Assembly (NCBI GenBank): GCA_002104895.1
Contig: MCFG01000375.1
Coordinates: 45,001-66,338, forward strand
DNA: 21,338 bases
Reading direction: 5' to 3'
From: Anaeromyces robustus
Taxonomy: Eukaryota > Neocallimastigomycota > Neocallimastigomycetes > Neocallimastigales > Neocallimastigaceae
Part shown: positions 1-13,500 of the stretch, piece after piece
Position numbering within the stretch: position 1 is the stretch's first letter
How the letters are laid out: every line of letters starts with the position of its first letter
Made by a program: the position numbers and the translations under genes
The notes under the pieces: model-generated
Told to the model about the DNA's origin: nothing
Database searches by the model: none
Seen by the model: the letters and a program-made list of their open reading frames with translations, nothing else

Positions 1-407
1 TAACCATCTCCAATAATATGATTTATATCCACAATTAATATATTCAAATATTCAATAATACCTACTCTTATTAATAAATCTTTGGTAATATCATAAGGTC
101 TTATAAATTCTTTAAAGTTTGAATTATTATATCTTTCTACTTTTAGTTGACAATCCTTACGTATTTTACCATAAATGTTAACACCATTATTGTTTCTTTC
201 TTCTTTTTCTATAAATTTAACTTTCAATATACTATGTCTATTAATAATAATATTAAATATCTCATTAATTTTTTCAATAGTAATATTATTAGGTAATTTG
301 TAATATCTATACATATTATTATTTTTAACAATATCTTTCAATTTTTCTAAGTTTATTTCTTCCTTATTAAATATATTAAATGATAATAATGTAGTAATTG
401 GGAATTC
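1..407 (-). other. Start of condensation domain C7, divergent, cut by window edge
   Basis: It begins with EFPITT, like the other C domains, but then lacks the SQQLGIYIDSIKN segment and reads LLSFNIFNKEEINLEKL before rejoining the family pattern at ITIEKINEIFN. The active-site motif at 3-23 is NHIIGDG. The catalytic second His, the Asp and the Gly are kept, while the first His is Asn. It lacks the near-identity seen among C3 to C6. It may be a terminal, cyclising condensation domain, as is usual at the end of many fungal NRPSs, or the first domain of a module with a different history. The sequence beyond the window would decide. Confidence 0.85.
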
Positions 408-3400
408 ATCATTATTATATTTCTTTATTTCTTGAATTCTATATTCTTCCTTATTATAACTTTCTTCAATTAACTTTGACAATGAAGAAACCGTTGAATG
501 ATAAATAACATTTTTAATACTAATTTTAATATTGAATTTTTTACGAATTTCAGATATTATTCTAATAGCATTCAAACTATCTCCTCCTAATTCAAAGAAA
601 TCACTTGTTTTTCCAATTTCTTTTTCATCAATATTAAATAATTTACTGTAAATATGACAAATTAATTTTTCAGTTTCTGTTTCTGGTGCAACATATTCCT
701 CCTTAATGATATCTCCATTATCGATATCTGGTAATTCTTTTCTATTTAATTTACCATTTATCGTTAGTGGAATTTCATTAATCTTTTTATAATAATTAGG
801 AATCATATATAATGGTAATTTAGTCTTTAAATATTTACGAATATCAGCTCCATTAATTTCATTTTCATTATTATCATTTAATAATTGATAATAACATACT
901 AAATATTTTTCTTCATTTTCTTTCTTTTTATCAATAACAACACATTGCTTTATTTCTTGAATTTCTTGAATTATACTTTCAATTTCACCTAATTCAACTC
1001 TTTGTCCATGAATCTTAACTTGGAAATCAATTCTTCCTAAATATTCAATTTCTCCATTTCTTGTCCATTTTCCAAGATCGCCTGTTCTGTATATTATTTT
1101 ATTATGACTATCATTTTCATAATTAAATGGATTATTAATGAATTTTTCTTTTGTTAATTCTTCACGATTAAGATATCCTTTACCTACACCATATCCTCCA
1201 ATAAATATTTCTCCTTCAACTCCAATTGGAACTGGTTTTAAATATTTATCAAGTATATATACTTTACAATTACATAATGGTTTTCCAATATTTATTTGAT
1301 TATCAACTCTTTCATCAATTAATTTACATGAACAAGCAATAGTACATTCTGTTGGTCCATATTCATTGTAAATTTTACAATTGGAATATTGATGAACATA
1401 TTTACATAAATCCATTGATAACACTTCTCCTCCTAAAACAATTGCTTTAACTTTTCCAATACATTCTCTAAACTCCTTGTTATCCATAAATAGTTTTAAT
1501 ACTGTTGATGTTGTTTTGATAAGTTCAACATTATTTTCTAATATATATTCTGATAATAATAAAACATTATTTCTGATATTCTCATCAGCTAATATTATAT
1601 TTAATCTATGAATTAAGCTATTTATTGTTTCTATATGAGATGGATCAAATGAGAAATTAGTAATACCCAATATATTATTTATTTTATTACATTTAATAAA
1701 TAGATTATATATAGAGTAATTATCGTAATTTCCTTGTGATGATCTAATGTAATTATATAAATTAAAATGAGTAATTAATGTTCCTTTTGGTTTACCAGTA
1801 GTACCTGATGTAAATAATACATAACATATATCATCTGTTTCATTTATATTATCAATGGATTCAATATTTAATTCATAATTATGCTTTTGAACGTCATATA
1901 CTCGATAATCTTTATTTAAGTGTAATAATTCATCAATAATATCTTGAATATTACTATATAAAATCATTTTTGGTTTAATTTCTTCTAAAATAAATTGAAT
2001 ACGTTCAATAGGTAATTTTGGATCAATTGGTAAGAAGGCTCCACCTGCTTTAGAAATTGAAACCATACTAATAATATAGTATGGAGAACAATCACTTATA
2101 ATTGGAATAATATCATTTCTTTCAATACCATTTTCTCTAATATAATGACCTAATGAATTACTCATTTCATTCAATTCTTTATAATTAATTATTAAATCAT
2201 TATAAACTATGGCACATTTATCAGGACATTGTCTTGATATTTTACTAAATTCTTCATGATAAAATTTATCACATCCTTCAACATTAATATCAGAATTAAA
2301 TTTATTAATAATCATTTGTTTTTCATTTAATGGAAGATATTCAATGTCAATATTTTGATTTTCAAATTTGTTTATATTTTTAACAACTTCTACATAACTA
2401 TCAGTTAAATTTCCGATAATTTCATTATCATATAATGAATTATCATATTGAATTAAAATTAAATATTCATTTTCTTTTTCTATAATACTAAATTCGATAT
2501 CAAATTTCGATTTATTAATATTATTGTTATTCTCATTATTCATTGATAAAACATCTTCATATTCTTCATTATCAAATATTTCATTTTCATTTGATTTATT
2601 TTCATTATTTGATATTTTAGGTTGGAAAACAAATAAATTATTAATTTTCTTTAATTTTAATATTTTATTTAATTCTGCTGAAGAAATATTTTGATTATTA
2701 AATATTTCAATTAATGTGTTCATATTTTCTTTAATTGTATCTATAAATGATTCATTTTCTTTGTTATATTTTAATAATATTGGTAAAGTACTTACAAACA
2801 TACCTACCATATTTTCAACATAATGATTACTTCTATTAGCATTAATTACTGAAGTATATATAATATCTTGACCACTATATTTAGATAATACAAATCCATA
2901 AATTGTAAGGAAAAATGATGTTTTACTAATTCCATTCTTTTTAATAAATTTATTTATCATATCACTCGTTGATTTATCAATAATTTTTGAACATAAATTA
3001 TTCATATTGAAATTATTATCATTTTCTAATTTATTATCTTTTTCTTTTACTGGAATTTTTGCAATTTCATATTCTGCATTAAAAATTTTTCTATAAAATT
3101 CAATTTGTTTATCATAAATTCCATTATCTTGTTTTTCTTTCATATCAATGGCATAATCACTATATTGAATTTCTAATTCTGAAATATTTCCTTCATTATA
3201 ATATTTGTTTAATTCATTCATGATAATTAATGATCCAGCACCATCAGAAATAATATGATGTGTATCGATTAATAAATAGTCATTTCCAATAAATCCAATA
3301 CGAATTAATGGTGCTTTAGATAAATCAAATGGACGAATAAATGTTGAAGCATTATCATATGTGTATTCTTCAAATTCTAAATTACATTCATCATCAATAA

Positions 3401-6400
3401 ATCCATAAATTTCTTCTTTTCCATTAACTTCTTTCGAGTAATACTTTGTTCTAAATATTTCTTGATTTTGGAATATTTGATTAAATCCTTCTTTAATCTT
3501 TTCAATATTGACATCTTTATTAAATTTATATGAAAATGGCATATTATATATAATAGTATTTTCGTTTTTAATTGAATCAATATATACACCTAATTGTTGT
3601 GATGTAATTGGGAATTCTTTACTATTACGTTTCTTAATTATTTCTACATCTTTGGAATGATCATCACTATTTAATATTTCTTCTATATATTTACTTAAAT
3701 CAATTATTAATGAATGTTCATATATTTCTTTAACATTTAATTTAATATTTAATTCTTTTTCAATTACAGAAATAAGTCTAATAGCATTCAAACTATCTCC
3801 TCCTAATTCAAAGAAATCACTTGTTTTTCCAATTTCTTTTTCATCAATATTTAATAATTTACTGTAAATATGACAAATTAATTTTTCAGTTTCTGTTTCT
3901 GGTGCAACATATTCTTCCTTAATAATATCTCCATTATCGATATCTGGTAATTCTTTTCTATTTAATTTACCACTTATCGTTAATGGAATTTCATTAATCT
4001 TTTTATAATAATTAGGAATCATATATAATGGTAATTTATTCTTTAAATATTTACGAATATAAGCTCCATCAATTTCATTTTCATTATTGTCAAATAATTG
4101 ATAATAACATACTAAATATTTTCCTCCATTTTCTCTCTTTTTATCAATTACAACTCCATGTTTAATATCTTTTATCTCATTAACTATACTTTCAATTTCA
4201 CCTAATTCAATTCTTTGTCCATGAATCTTAATTTGGAAATCAATTCTTCCTAAATATTCAATTTCTCCATTTCTTGTCCATTTTCCAAGATCTCCTGTTC
4301 TGTATATTATTTCATTATGTTTATCATTATTATAGTTAAATGGATTATTAATGAATTTTTCTTTTGTTAATTCTTCACGATTAAGATATCCTATACCTAC
4401 ACCATATCCTCCAATAAATATTTCTCCTTCAACTCCAATTGGAACTGGTTTTAAAAATTTATCTAATATATAAATTTTATAATTACATTGAGGTTTACCA
4501 ATTGTAATTTTATTACAATTTTCTATGTTAATTTCCTTATATGTACATGTTACTGTACATTCGGTAGGACCATATCCATTAATAATTGTACAATTTGAGT
4601 ATTGATGAATGTTTTTGCATAAATCTAATGGTAATTCTTCACCGATGAAAACAATTGCTTTAATAAATTTTAATATTTTTCTAAATTTTTCATTTTCCAT
4701 AAAAAGCTTAAATCTTGTTGGTGTAGTATTAATAAATTCAACATTATTCTTTAATATCATATTAATTAATAATTCAGTATTTTCACTAGTGGAATCGTCC
4801 ACTAAAGTAATGGTTAAACCATGAATTAAACTAAATGTTATTTCATTATGTGAAATATCAAATGAGAAATTAGTAATACCTAAAATATTATTAATATTTT
4901 CTCTTTTAATTAAATTACATAAGCTCAAATGATCATCATAATTATTAGAATCAAAGAATCCTAAGTTATTATATATATTGAAGTGACTAATTAATGCTCC
5001 TTTTGGTTTACCAGTTGTTCCTGATGTAAATAAAACATAGCATATATCATCTGGTTCATTAATATTATTAATAGAATCATTATTTAATCCATAATTATGT
5101 TTTTCTAAATTATATACTATGTAAGATTTATTTAATAATAATATTTTATCAATTATATCTTGATTGTTATTATATAAAATTATTTTTGGTCTAACTTCTT
5201 CTAATATATATTTAATACGTTCAATTGGTAATTTTTTATCTATTGGTAAGAATGCTCCTCCCGCTTTAGATATTGCTGTTACTCCTATAACATAATAAGG
5301 TGAACGATCACTTATTATAGGAATAATATCATTCCTAGTAATTCCAATTTTTCTTAAATAATTACCTAAAGAATTAGTCATTTCATCTAATTCCTTATAA
5401 CTTAATTTTAATTCATTATATATAATAGCAATTCTTTCAGGATAAAATTTAGCAATTTTACTGAATTCTTCATGATATAATTTCTCATAATCATTTTTAT
5501 TAATATCTGAATTAAATTTATTAAGAATTATTTCTTTATGATTATCAGGAATATATTCAATTTCTTTAATTTTATTATCATATTTTTCAATGTGATTAAA
5601 TATTTCTATATAACTACTAATTATATTATTGATAGTATTATTATCGTAAATATTTGAATTATATTCAATAGATACTATATAATTTTCGTTATCTTCAATA
5701 ACAAAGAAAGTAATATCAAATTTGGAATTATTATCATTTATTTCTTCGTTACTTATATTACTCTTAAATATATCAATGTCATCTTTTTGATTTTTCACAT
5801 TAAATATAGAACTATTTTCAGAATTTGTTGAATTTATTTTTGGTTGGAATATAAATGAATTATTAATTTTTTTTAGTTTTATTGAATTCATTAATTCTGA
5901 AAACGAAACATCTTTATTATTTTGGATTTCAAATAATATATTATTATTTATTTTGATAAAATCTAAAAGTGTATTTTCTTCATTTTCATTATTATATTTT
6001 AATAATACTGGAATCGTACTTACAAACATTCCTATCATGTTTTCTTTATAATGATTTTCACGATTTGCATTCATTATTGACGAATAGATAGTATCCTGAC
6101 CACCATATTTTGATAAAATATATCCATAAATTATAAAGAAAAATAATGCTTTACTAAATCCATGATTTCTTACATAATTATTAATTAATTTACTTGTAGA
6201 ATTATCAATTATTCTAGTAATATTATTAATATCACTATTTTCAATATCCAGTCCTTTAATATCCCTTTCTGAATCAACTTCATTTTTAGGAATATTAATT
6301 AATTCATACTCAATATTAAACATCTTTCTATAAAACTCAATTTGTTTATCATAAAATCCATTATCTTGTTTTTCTTTCATGTTAATAGCATAATCACTAT

Positions 6401-9400
6401 ATTGAATTTCTAATTCTGAAATATTTCCTTCATTATAATATTTATTTAATTCATTCATGATAATTAATGAGGTAGCACCATCAGAAATAATATGATGTGT
6501 ATCGATTAATAAATATTCATTTCCAATAAACCCAATACGAATTAATGGTGCTTTAGACAAATTAAATGGACGAATAAATGTTGAAGCATTATCATATGTG
6601 TATTCTTCAAATTCTAAATTACATTCATCATCAATAAATCCATATATTTCTTCTTTTCCATTGTCTTCTTTAGAATAATACTTTGTTTTAAGAATTTCTT
6701 GATTATGGAATATTTTATTAAATCCTTCTTTAATTTTTTCAATATCAACATCTTTATTTAATTTAAATGAGGATGGAATATTATATATAATAGTATTTTC
6801 GTTTTTAATTGAATCAATATATACACCTAATTGTTGTGATGTAATTGGGAATTCTTTACTATTACGTTTCTTAATTATTTCTACATCTTTGGAATGATCA
6901 TCACTATTTAATATTTCTTCTATATATTTACTTAAATCAATTATTAATGAATGTTCATATATTTCTTTAATATTTAATTTAATATTTAATTCTTTTTCTA
7001 TAATAGAAATAAGTCTAATAGCATTTAAACTATCTCCTCCTATTTCAAAGAAATCACTTGTTTTTCCAATTTCTTTTTCATCAATGTTAAATAATTTACT
7101 GTAAATATGACAAATTAATTTTTCAGTTTCTGTTTCTGGTGCTACATATTCTTCTTTAATCATATCTTGAATATCTGGTTCTGGTAATGTTTTTCTATCT
7201 AATTTACCATTATTTGTTAATTTAAATTTATTAACTCGTTTAAAGTAATTTGGAATCATGTATTGTGGAAGTTTTTTCTTCAAATATTCTTGAATATTTC
7301 TTTTATTTATATTTTCTTCACTAATATAATAACTTATAAGATATTTATTACCATTTTCATTAACTTTATCAATAACAACACATTGCTTTATTCCTTGAAT
7401 TTCTTGAATTTTACTTTCAATATCTCCTAATTCAATTCTTTGTCCATGAATCTTAACTTGGAAATCAATTCTTCCTAAATATTCAATTTCTCCATTTCTT
7501 TTCCATTTTCCAAGATCGCCTGTTCTGTATATTATTTCATTATGTTTATCATTTTCATAATTAAATGGATTATTAATGAATTTCTCTTTAGTCAATTCTT
7601 CACGATTAAGATATCCTTTTCCAACTCCATATCCTCCAATAAATATTTCTCCTTCAACTCCAATTGGAACTGGTTTTAATCCTTTATCTAATATATATAT
7701 TTTACAGTCACAGAATGGTTTTCCAATACTTATTTTGTTATCATTGGCTTCATCAATTAATTTACATGTACAAGCGACAGTACATTCTGTTGGACCATAT
7801 TCATTATAAATTTTACAATTGGAATATTGATGAACATATTTACATAAATCAATTGACAATGCTTCTCCTCCTAAAACAATATCCTTAATAATTCTAACAC
7901 TTTTTCTAAATTCTTCATTTTCCATAAATAATTTTAATACTGTTGGTGTGGTTTTAATAAATTCAACATTATTCTCCATTATATACTTTGATAACATTGA
8001 AACGTTACTTATAATATTTTCATCTGCCAATACCATTTTTAATCCATGAATTAAACTATTTATTGTTTCAGTATGAGAGGCATCAAATGAGAAATTAGTA
8101 ATACTTAATACATTTTCAATTTTATTACTTTCAATAAATGTATTATACATGCAATAATTATTGCAATTTTCATTAATTGATCTAGTGTAATGACATAAAT
8201 TAAAATGAGTAATTAATGTTCCTTTTGGTTTACCAGTAGTACCTGATGTGAATAATACATAACATATATCATCTGTTTCATTTATATTATCAATGGATTC
8301 AATATTTAATTCATAATTATGCTTTTGAACGTCATATACTCGATAATCTTCATTTAAGTGTAATAATTCATCAATTATATTTTGATTATTACTATATAAA
8401 ATCATTTTTGGATTGACTTCTTCTAAAATAAATTGAATATGTTCAATAGGTAATTTTGGATCAATTGGTAAGAAGGCTCCACCTGCTTTAGAAATTGAAA
8501 TCATACTAATAATATAATATGGAGAACGATCACTTATAATTGGAATAATATCATTTCTTTCAATACCATTTTCTTTAATATAATGACCTAATGAATTACT
8601 CATTTCGTTCAATTCTTTATACGTAATTCTTAAATCATTATAAGCAATCGCACATTTATCAGGACATTGTTTTGCCATTTTACTAAACTCTTCATGATAA
8701 AATTTATCACATCCTTCAACATTAATATCAGAATTAAATTTTTCAATAATTATTTGTTTTTCATTTAATGGAATATATTCAATATTTTTAATACTATTCG
8801 AATATTTATTTATATTTTTAATAACTTCAATATAATTGTCAATTAAATTGTCAATAGTTTCAATATCATATATAGAGTTATCAAATGTAACTGAAATTAA
8901 ATATTCATTTTTACTTTCTATTATACTAAATTCAATATCAAATTTCGATTTATTATCATTAATATTATTATTTTTATCATTTATTAATAAAATATCTTCA
9001 TATTCTTCATTATCAAATATTTCATTTTCATTTGATTTATTTCCATTATTTGATATTTTAGGTTGGAAAACAAATAAATTATTAATTTTCTTTAATTTTA
9101 ATATTATATTTAATTCTGCTGAAGAAATATTTTGATTATTAAACATTTCAATTAATGTGTTCATATTTTCTTTTATTGTATCTATAAATGATTCATTTTC
9201 TTTGTCATATTTTAATAATATTGGTAAAGTACTTACAAACATACCTACCATATTTTCAACATAATGATTACTTCTATTAGCATTAATTACTGAAGTATAT
9301 ATAATATCTTGACCACTATATTTAGATAATACAAATCCATAAATTGTAAGGAAAAATGATGTTTTACTAATTCCATTCTTTTTAATAAATTCATTTATCA

Positions 9401-10556
9401 TATCACTCGTTGATTTATCAATAATTCTTGAACATAAATTATTCATATTGAAATTATTATCATTTTCTAATTTATTATTATCTTTTTCTTTTTCTGGAAG
9501 TTTTGCTAATTCATATTCTGTATTAAACATACTTTTATAAAATTCAATTTGTTTATCATAAAATCCATTATCTTGTTTTTCTTTCATATCAATGGCATAA
9601 TCACTATATTGAATTTCTAATTCTGAAATATTTCCTTCATTATAATATTTGTTTAATTCATTCATGATAATTAATGATCCAGCACCATCAGAAATAATAT
9701 GATGTGTATCGATTAATAAATAGTCATTTCCAATAAATCCAATACGAATTAATGGTGCTTTAGATAAATCAAATGGACGAATAAATGTTGTAGCATTATT
9801 ATATGTGTATTCTTCAAATTCTAAATTACATTCATCATCAATAAATCCATAAATTTCTTCTTTTCCATTAACTTCTTTCGAGTAATACTTTGTTTTAAAT
9901 ATTTCTTGATTTTGGAATATTTTATTAAATCCTTCTTTAATCTTTTCAATATCGATGTTTTTATTTAATTTATATGAAAATGGCATATTATATATAATAG
10001 TATTTTCGTTTTTAATTGAATCAATATATACACCTAATTGTTGTGATGAAACTGGGAATTCTTTACTATTACGTTTCTTAATAATTTCTACATCTTTGGA
10101 TTTATCATCATTATTTAATATTTCTTCTATATATTTACTTAAATCAATTATTAATGAATGTTCATATATTTCTTTAATATTTAATTTAATATTTAATTCT
10201 TTTTCAATCATAGAAATAAGTCTAAGAGCATTCAAACTATCGCCTCCTAATTCAAAGAAATCATTATTTTTACCTATTTCATTTTCATCAATATTTAATA
10301 ATTTACTATATATGTGACAAATTAATTTTTCAATTTTTGTTTCCGGTGCTACATATTCTTCTTTAATCATATCTTGGATATCTGGTTCTGGTAACGCTTT
10401 TCTATTTAATTTACCATTATTTGTTAATTCAAATTTATCAATACGTTTAAAGTAATTTGGAATCATGTATTGTGGAAATTTTTTCTTTAAACTCTCTTGA
10501 ATTTTTCTTGTTTTCATATTTTCTTCACCTACATAATAACAAATAAGATATTTATT
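1..10556 (-). CDS. NRPS 3' part: end of A3, T3, modules 4-6, start of C7 (runs off window)
   Basis: This stretch is in the same frame as the fragment before the TGA and stays open from 10556 to position 1. It therefore has no stop inside the window. It starts with NKYLICYYV of A3 and continues through T3, C4-A4-T4, C5-A5-T5, C6-A6-T6 and about 135 residues of C7. All T domains keep GGDSL, all A domains keep SGTTGKPKG, and C4 to C6 keep HHIISDG. The first in-frame ATG after the TGA is at 10515-10517, inside the A3 C-terminal subdomain, which is not a natural domain boundary. More than 3,500 undamaged codons after the lesions argue against an old pseudogene. They fit either assembly errors at the two sites, a very recent null allele, or gene conversion that keeps the repeated modules clean. 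Confidence 0.92.
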
Positions 10557-13500
10557 TCAATTATCATTAACTTTATCAATTACAACATTTTGTTTAATTC
10601 CATCAATTTCATTAATGACTTTTTCAATTTCTTCTAATTCAATTCTTTGTCTATTGATTTTTACTTGGAAATCAACTCTTCCTAAACATATTATTTCTCC
10701 ATCTTCTGTCCATTTACCAAGATCTCCTGTTTTGTACATTTTACATACTTTATCATTCTTTGGATTTGAATAATATGGACAATCAATAAACTTTTCTTTA
10801 TTTAAATCATCACGATTAAGGTATCCTTTACCAACTCCTTCTCCTGCTATGAAGATTTCGCCTGATACTCCAATTGGAACTGGCTTCATATATTTATCTA
10901 AAATATATATTTTGAAATTACATAAAGGTTTTCCAATAGTAATGGTTTTAATGTCTTTAACATTGTAATCAAGTATTTTAATGTTTGAAACTACACTTGT
11001 TTCCGTAGGTCCATATACACTTAATATGTTACATTCACTATTTTCTCTTATTTTTTCAATTGTTCTTTTTTTCTAATTTTTCTCCTCCTAATAATACCCA
11101 TTTAACTTTTTTAATTGATTTTACAAATCTTTCATTATATAAATAACTATCGAATCTTGAAGGAACTGTAAATATATATTGAACATCGTGTTTTAATATT
11201 AATGAACTTAATAATTCGGGGTTGTTATATTCATTGTCATTTGCTAATATTATTTTATATCCTTTCACCAAAGAATAATTAATTTCTCCAATAGATATAT
11301 CATGTGAAAACTTACAAATGGCTAATATATTGTCAAGATCATTTCCATAAATATCTTCTTTTCCATTTATTGTTTGACTATATAAACAATAATTAATTAA
11401 ATTGTTATGTGAAATTAATGTTCCTTTGGGTTTTCCTGTAGTTCCTGATGTGAATAATACGTAACATAAATCTTCACTCTCATTAACATTATTTATCATG
11501 TGCTTATTATTAGTGTAATCGTGATTATCAATAGAATAAATTATGATATCATTAAACGAAATTTTATTTTCATTTTCGGAATTTGTTATGTATTTCAAAA
11601 TTAATTTAGCTTTAACTTCATTAACCATGTATTCAATACGTTCTTTAGGGAAATCTGGATCAATTGGTAAATAAGCTGCTCCTGATTTTAATGTACCTAG
11701 AAGGGCAATAATATAATAATATGAACGTTCACTAATAATAGGAATAATGTCTCCTCTACCTACATTTTGACTTCTTAAATAGTGTGCTAATGAATTTGAC
11801 ATTTCATCTAATTCTAAATATGTAATTTCTTTATCATTACAAATAATGGCACATTTATTTGGATATAATTGAGCTATTTTTTTGAATTCTTCATGGAATA
11901 GTTGATTCTTTTCATAATTTATTTCATTACTATTAAATTCATAAAGAATACGTTCTTTTTTTTCTTTCATAATATATTCAATTGTATTTACATTTTGATT
12001 AAATTCATTTATATGTTTGATAGTTTCAATATAACTATTCATAATATTTTCCATTGTTGATTGTTCGTATATTTTTTTATTGTAATTGATATTTATTAAA
12101 TACTCTTCATCTTTTTCAACAATATAGAATGTAATATCAAATTTGGTATTTATATCCTTATTCAATTCATTAGAATTTTCATACATCAAATATATTTCTT
12201 CATTATTTTCTTCCGAAAATATAGAATTATTAGATTTATTAGTGAAAATACCTTTTGGTTGATAAACAAATGCATTGTTGAGTTTTTTCAATTTCAATGT
12301 ATTAGATAATTCAGAAAATGAGATATCTTGATTATTATATATTTCCATTAAACATTTCATATTTTGTTTAGTAACTTCATTAAATGAAACTTCGTTATTA
12401 TCATAATTTAATAATACTGGTTGTGTACTAACAAACATACCTATCATATTTTCAACATAATGATTATTTCTATTAGCATTAATAATGGAAGTATAAATTT
12501 TATCTTGTCCACTATATTTTGATAAAATATAACCATATACTGTAATGAAAAATGCACTTTTACTTATACCATTGGATTTAATATATTCATTAACTGAATA
12601 TGACGTTAATCTGTCAATATGACTTATACAATTTCCACTATTACTTTCATTATCGAATTCATCAAATGTGTAATCTTCATTCTCAAAAGCTGTTTCTATT
12701 CTTTTTGGAATATTTAATAATTCATATTCAGTATTAAACATTTTTCTATAAAATTCAATTTGTTTATCATAAATTCCATTATCTTGTTTTTCTTTCATAT
12801 CAATGGCATAATCACTATATTGAATTTCTAATTCTGAAATATTTCCTTCATTATAATATTTATTTAATTCATTCATGATAATTAATGAAGTAGCACCATC
12901 AGAAATAATATGATGTGTATCGATTAATAAATAGTCATTTCCAATAAATCCAATACGAATTAATGGTGCTTTAGATAAATCAAATGGACGAATAAATGTT
13001 GTAGCATTATTATATGTGTATTCTTCAAATTCTAAATTACATTCATCATCAATAAATCCATATATTTCTTCTTTTCCATTGACTTCTTTAGAATAATACT
13101 TTGTTTTAAGAATTTTTTGATTTTGGAATATTTCATTAAATCCTTCTTTAATTTTTTCAATATTGATATTTTTCTTTAATTTATATGATGATGGAATGTT
13201 GTAAATAATAGTGTTTTTATTTTTAATTGAATCAATATATACACCTAATTGTTGTGATGTAATTGGGAATTCTTTACTATTACGTTTCTTAATTATTTCT
13301 ACATCTTTGGAATGATCATCACTATTTAATATTTCTTCTATGTATTTACTTAAATCAATTATTAATGAATGTTCATATATTTCTTTAATACTTAATTTAA
13401 GATTTAATTCTTTTTCAATTACAGAAATAAGTCTAATAGCATTCAAACTATCTCCTCCTAATTCAAAGAAATCACTTGTTTTTCCAATTTCTTTTTCATC

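Larger units (their letters stand above)
10067..13278 (-). other. NRPS module 3 (C3-A3-T3), carries frameshift and stop
   Basis: C3 begins near 13272 and has HHIISDG at 12895-12915. A3 has SGTTGKPKG at 11422-11448 and SVYGPTE at 11001-11021, on either side of the frameshift. T3 has GGDSL at 10233-10247, with the Ser codon at 10236-10238. The hand-aligned pocket is D-I-G-F-V-L-V-V-V-K, lined mostly by aliphatic residues plus Phe, which suggests a hydrophobic substrate. A3 is the least similar of the five later A domains. It also has the altered A8 hinge, one frameshift and one nonsense codon, all within about 500 bp. C3 and T3 look normal. The C-terminal subdomain after the TGA resembles that of A4. 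Confidence 0.9.

Noticed and set aside
3377-3589. Minus-strand 70-codon frame inside C6
   Set aside because: It is out of frame with the continuous C6 homology, which has no break here.
4609-10317. Several plus-strand open frames of 70-120 codons (for example 4609-4824, 8836-9135, 9955-10317)
   Set aside because: They are antisense to conserved NRPS domains and recur at equivalent places in the modules, for example 9955-10317 and 13340-13522. They are shadows of the real gene.
10557-10559. TGA read as an amino acid (reassigned code or selenocysteine)
   Set aside because: No other in-frame TGA occurs in more than 6,500 codons, and the aligned residue is Gly, not Trp or Cys.
11066-11072. Programmed -1 frameshifting: the zero frame contains the classic A AAA AAG slippery heptamer
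   Set aside because: A -1 shift here runs into TAA within a few codons. Homology requires a +1 shift, so the heptamer does not explain the break.
11000-11090. Intron across the frameshift
   Set aside because: With one base removed, the residue count between GGE and YGPTE equals that of the other modules. There is no extra sequence to splice out.
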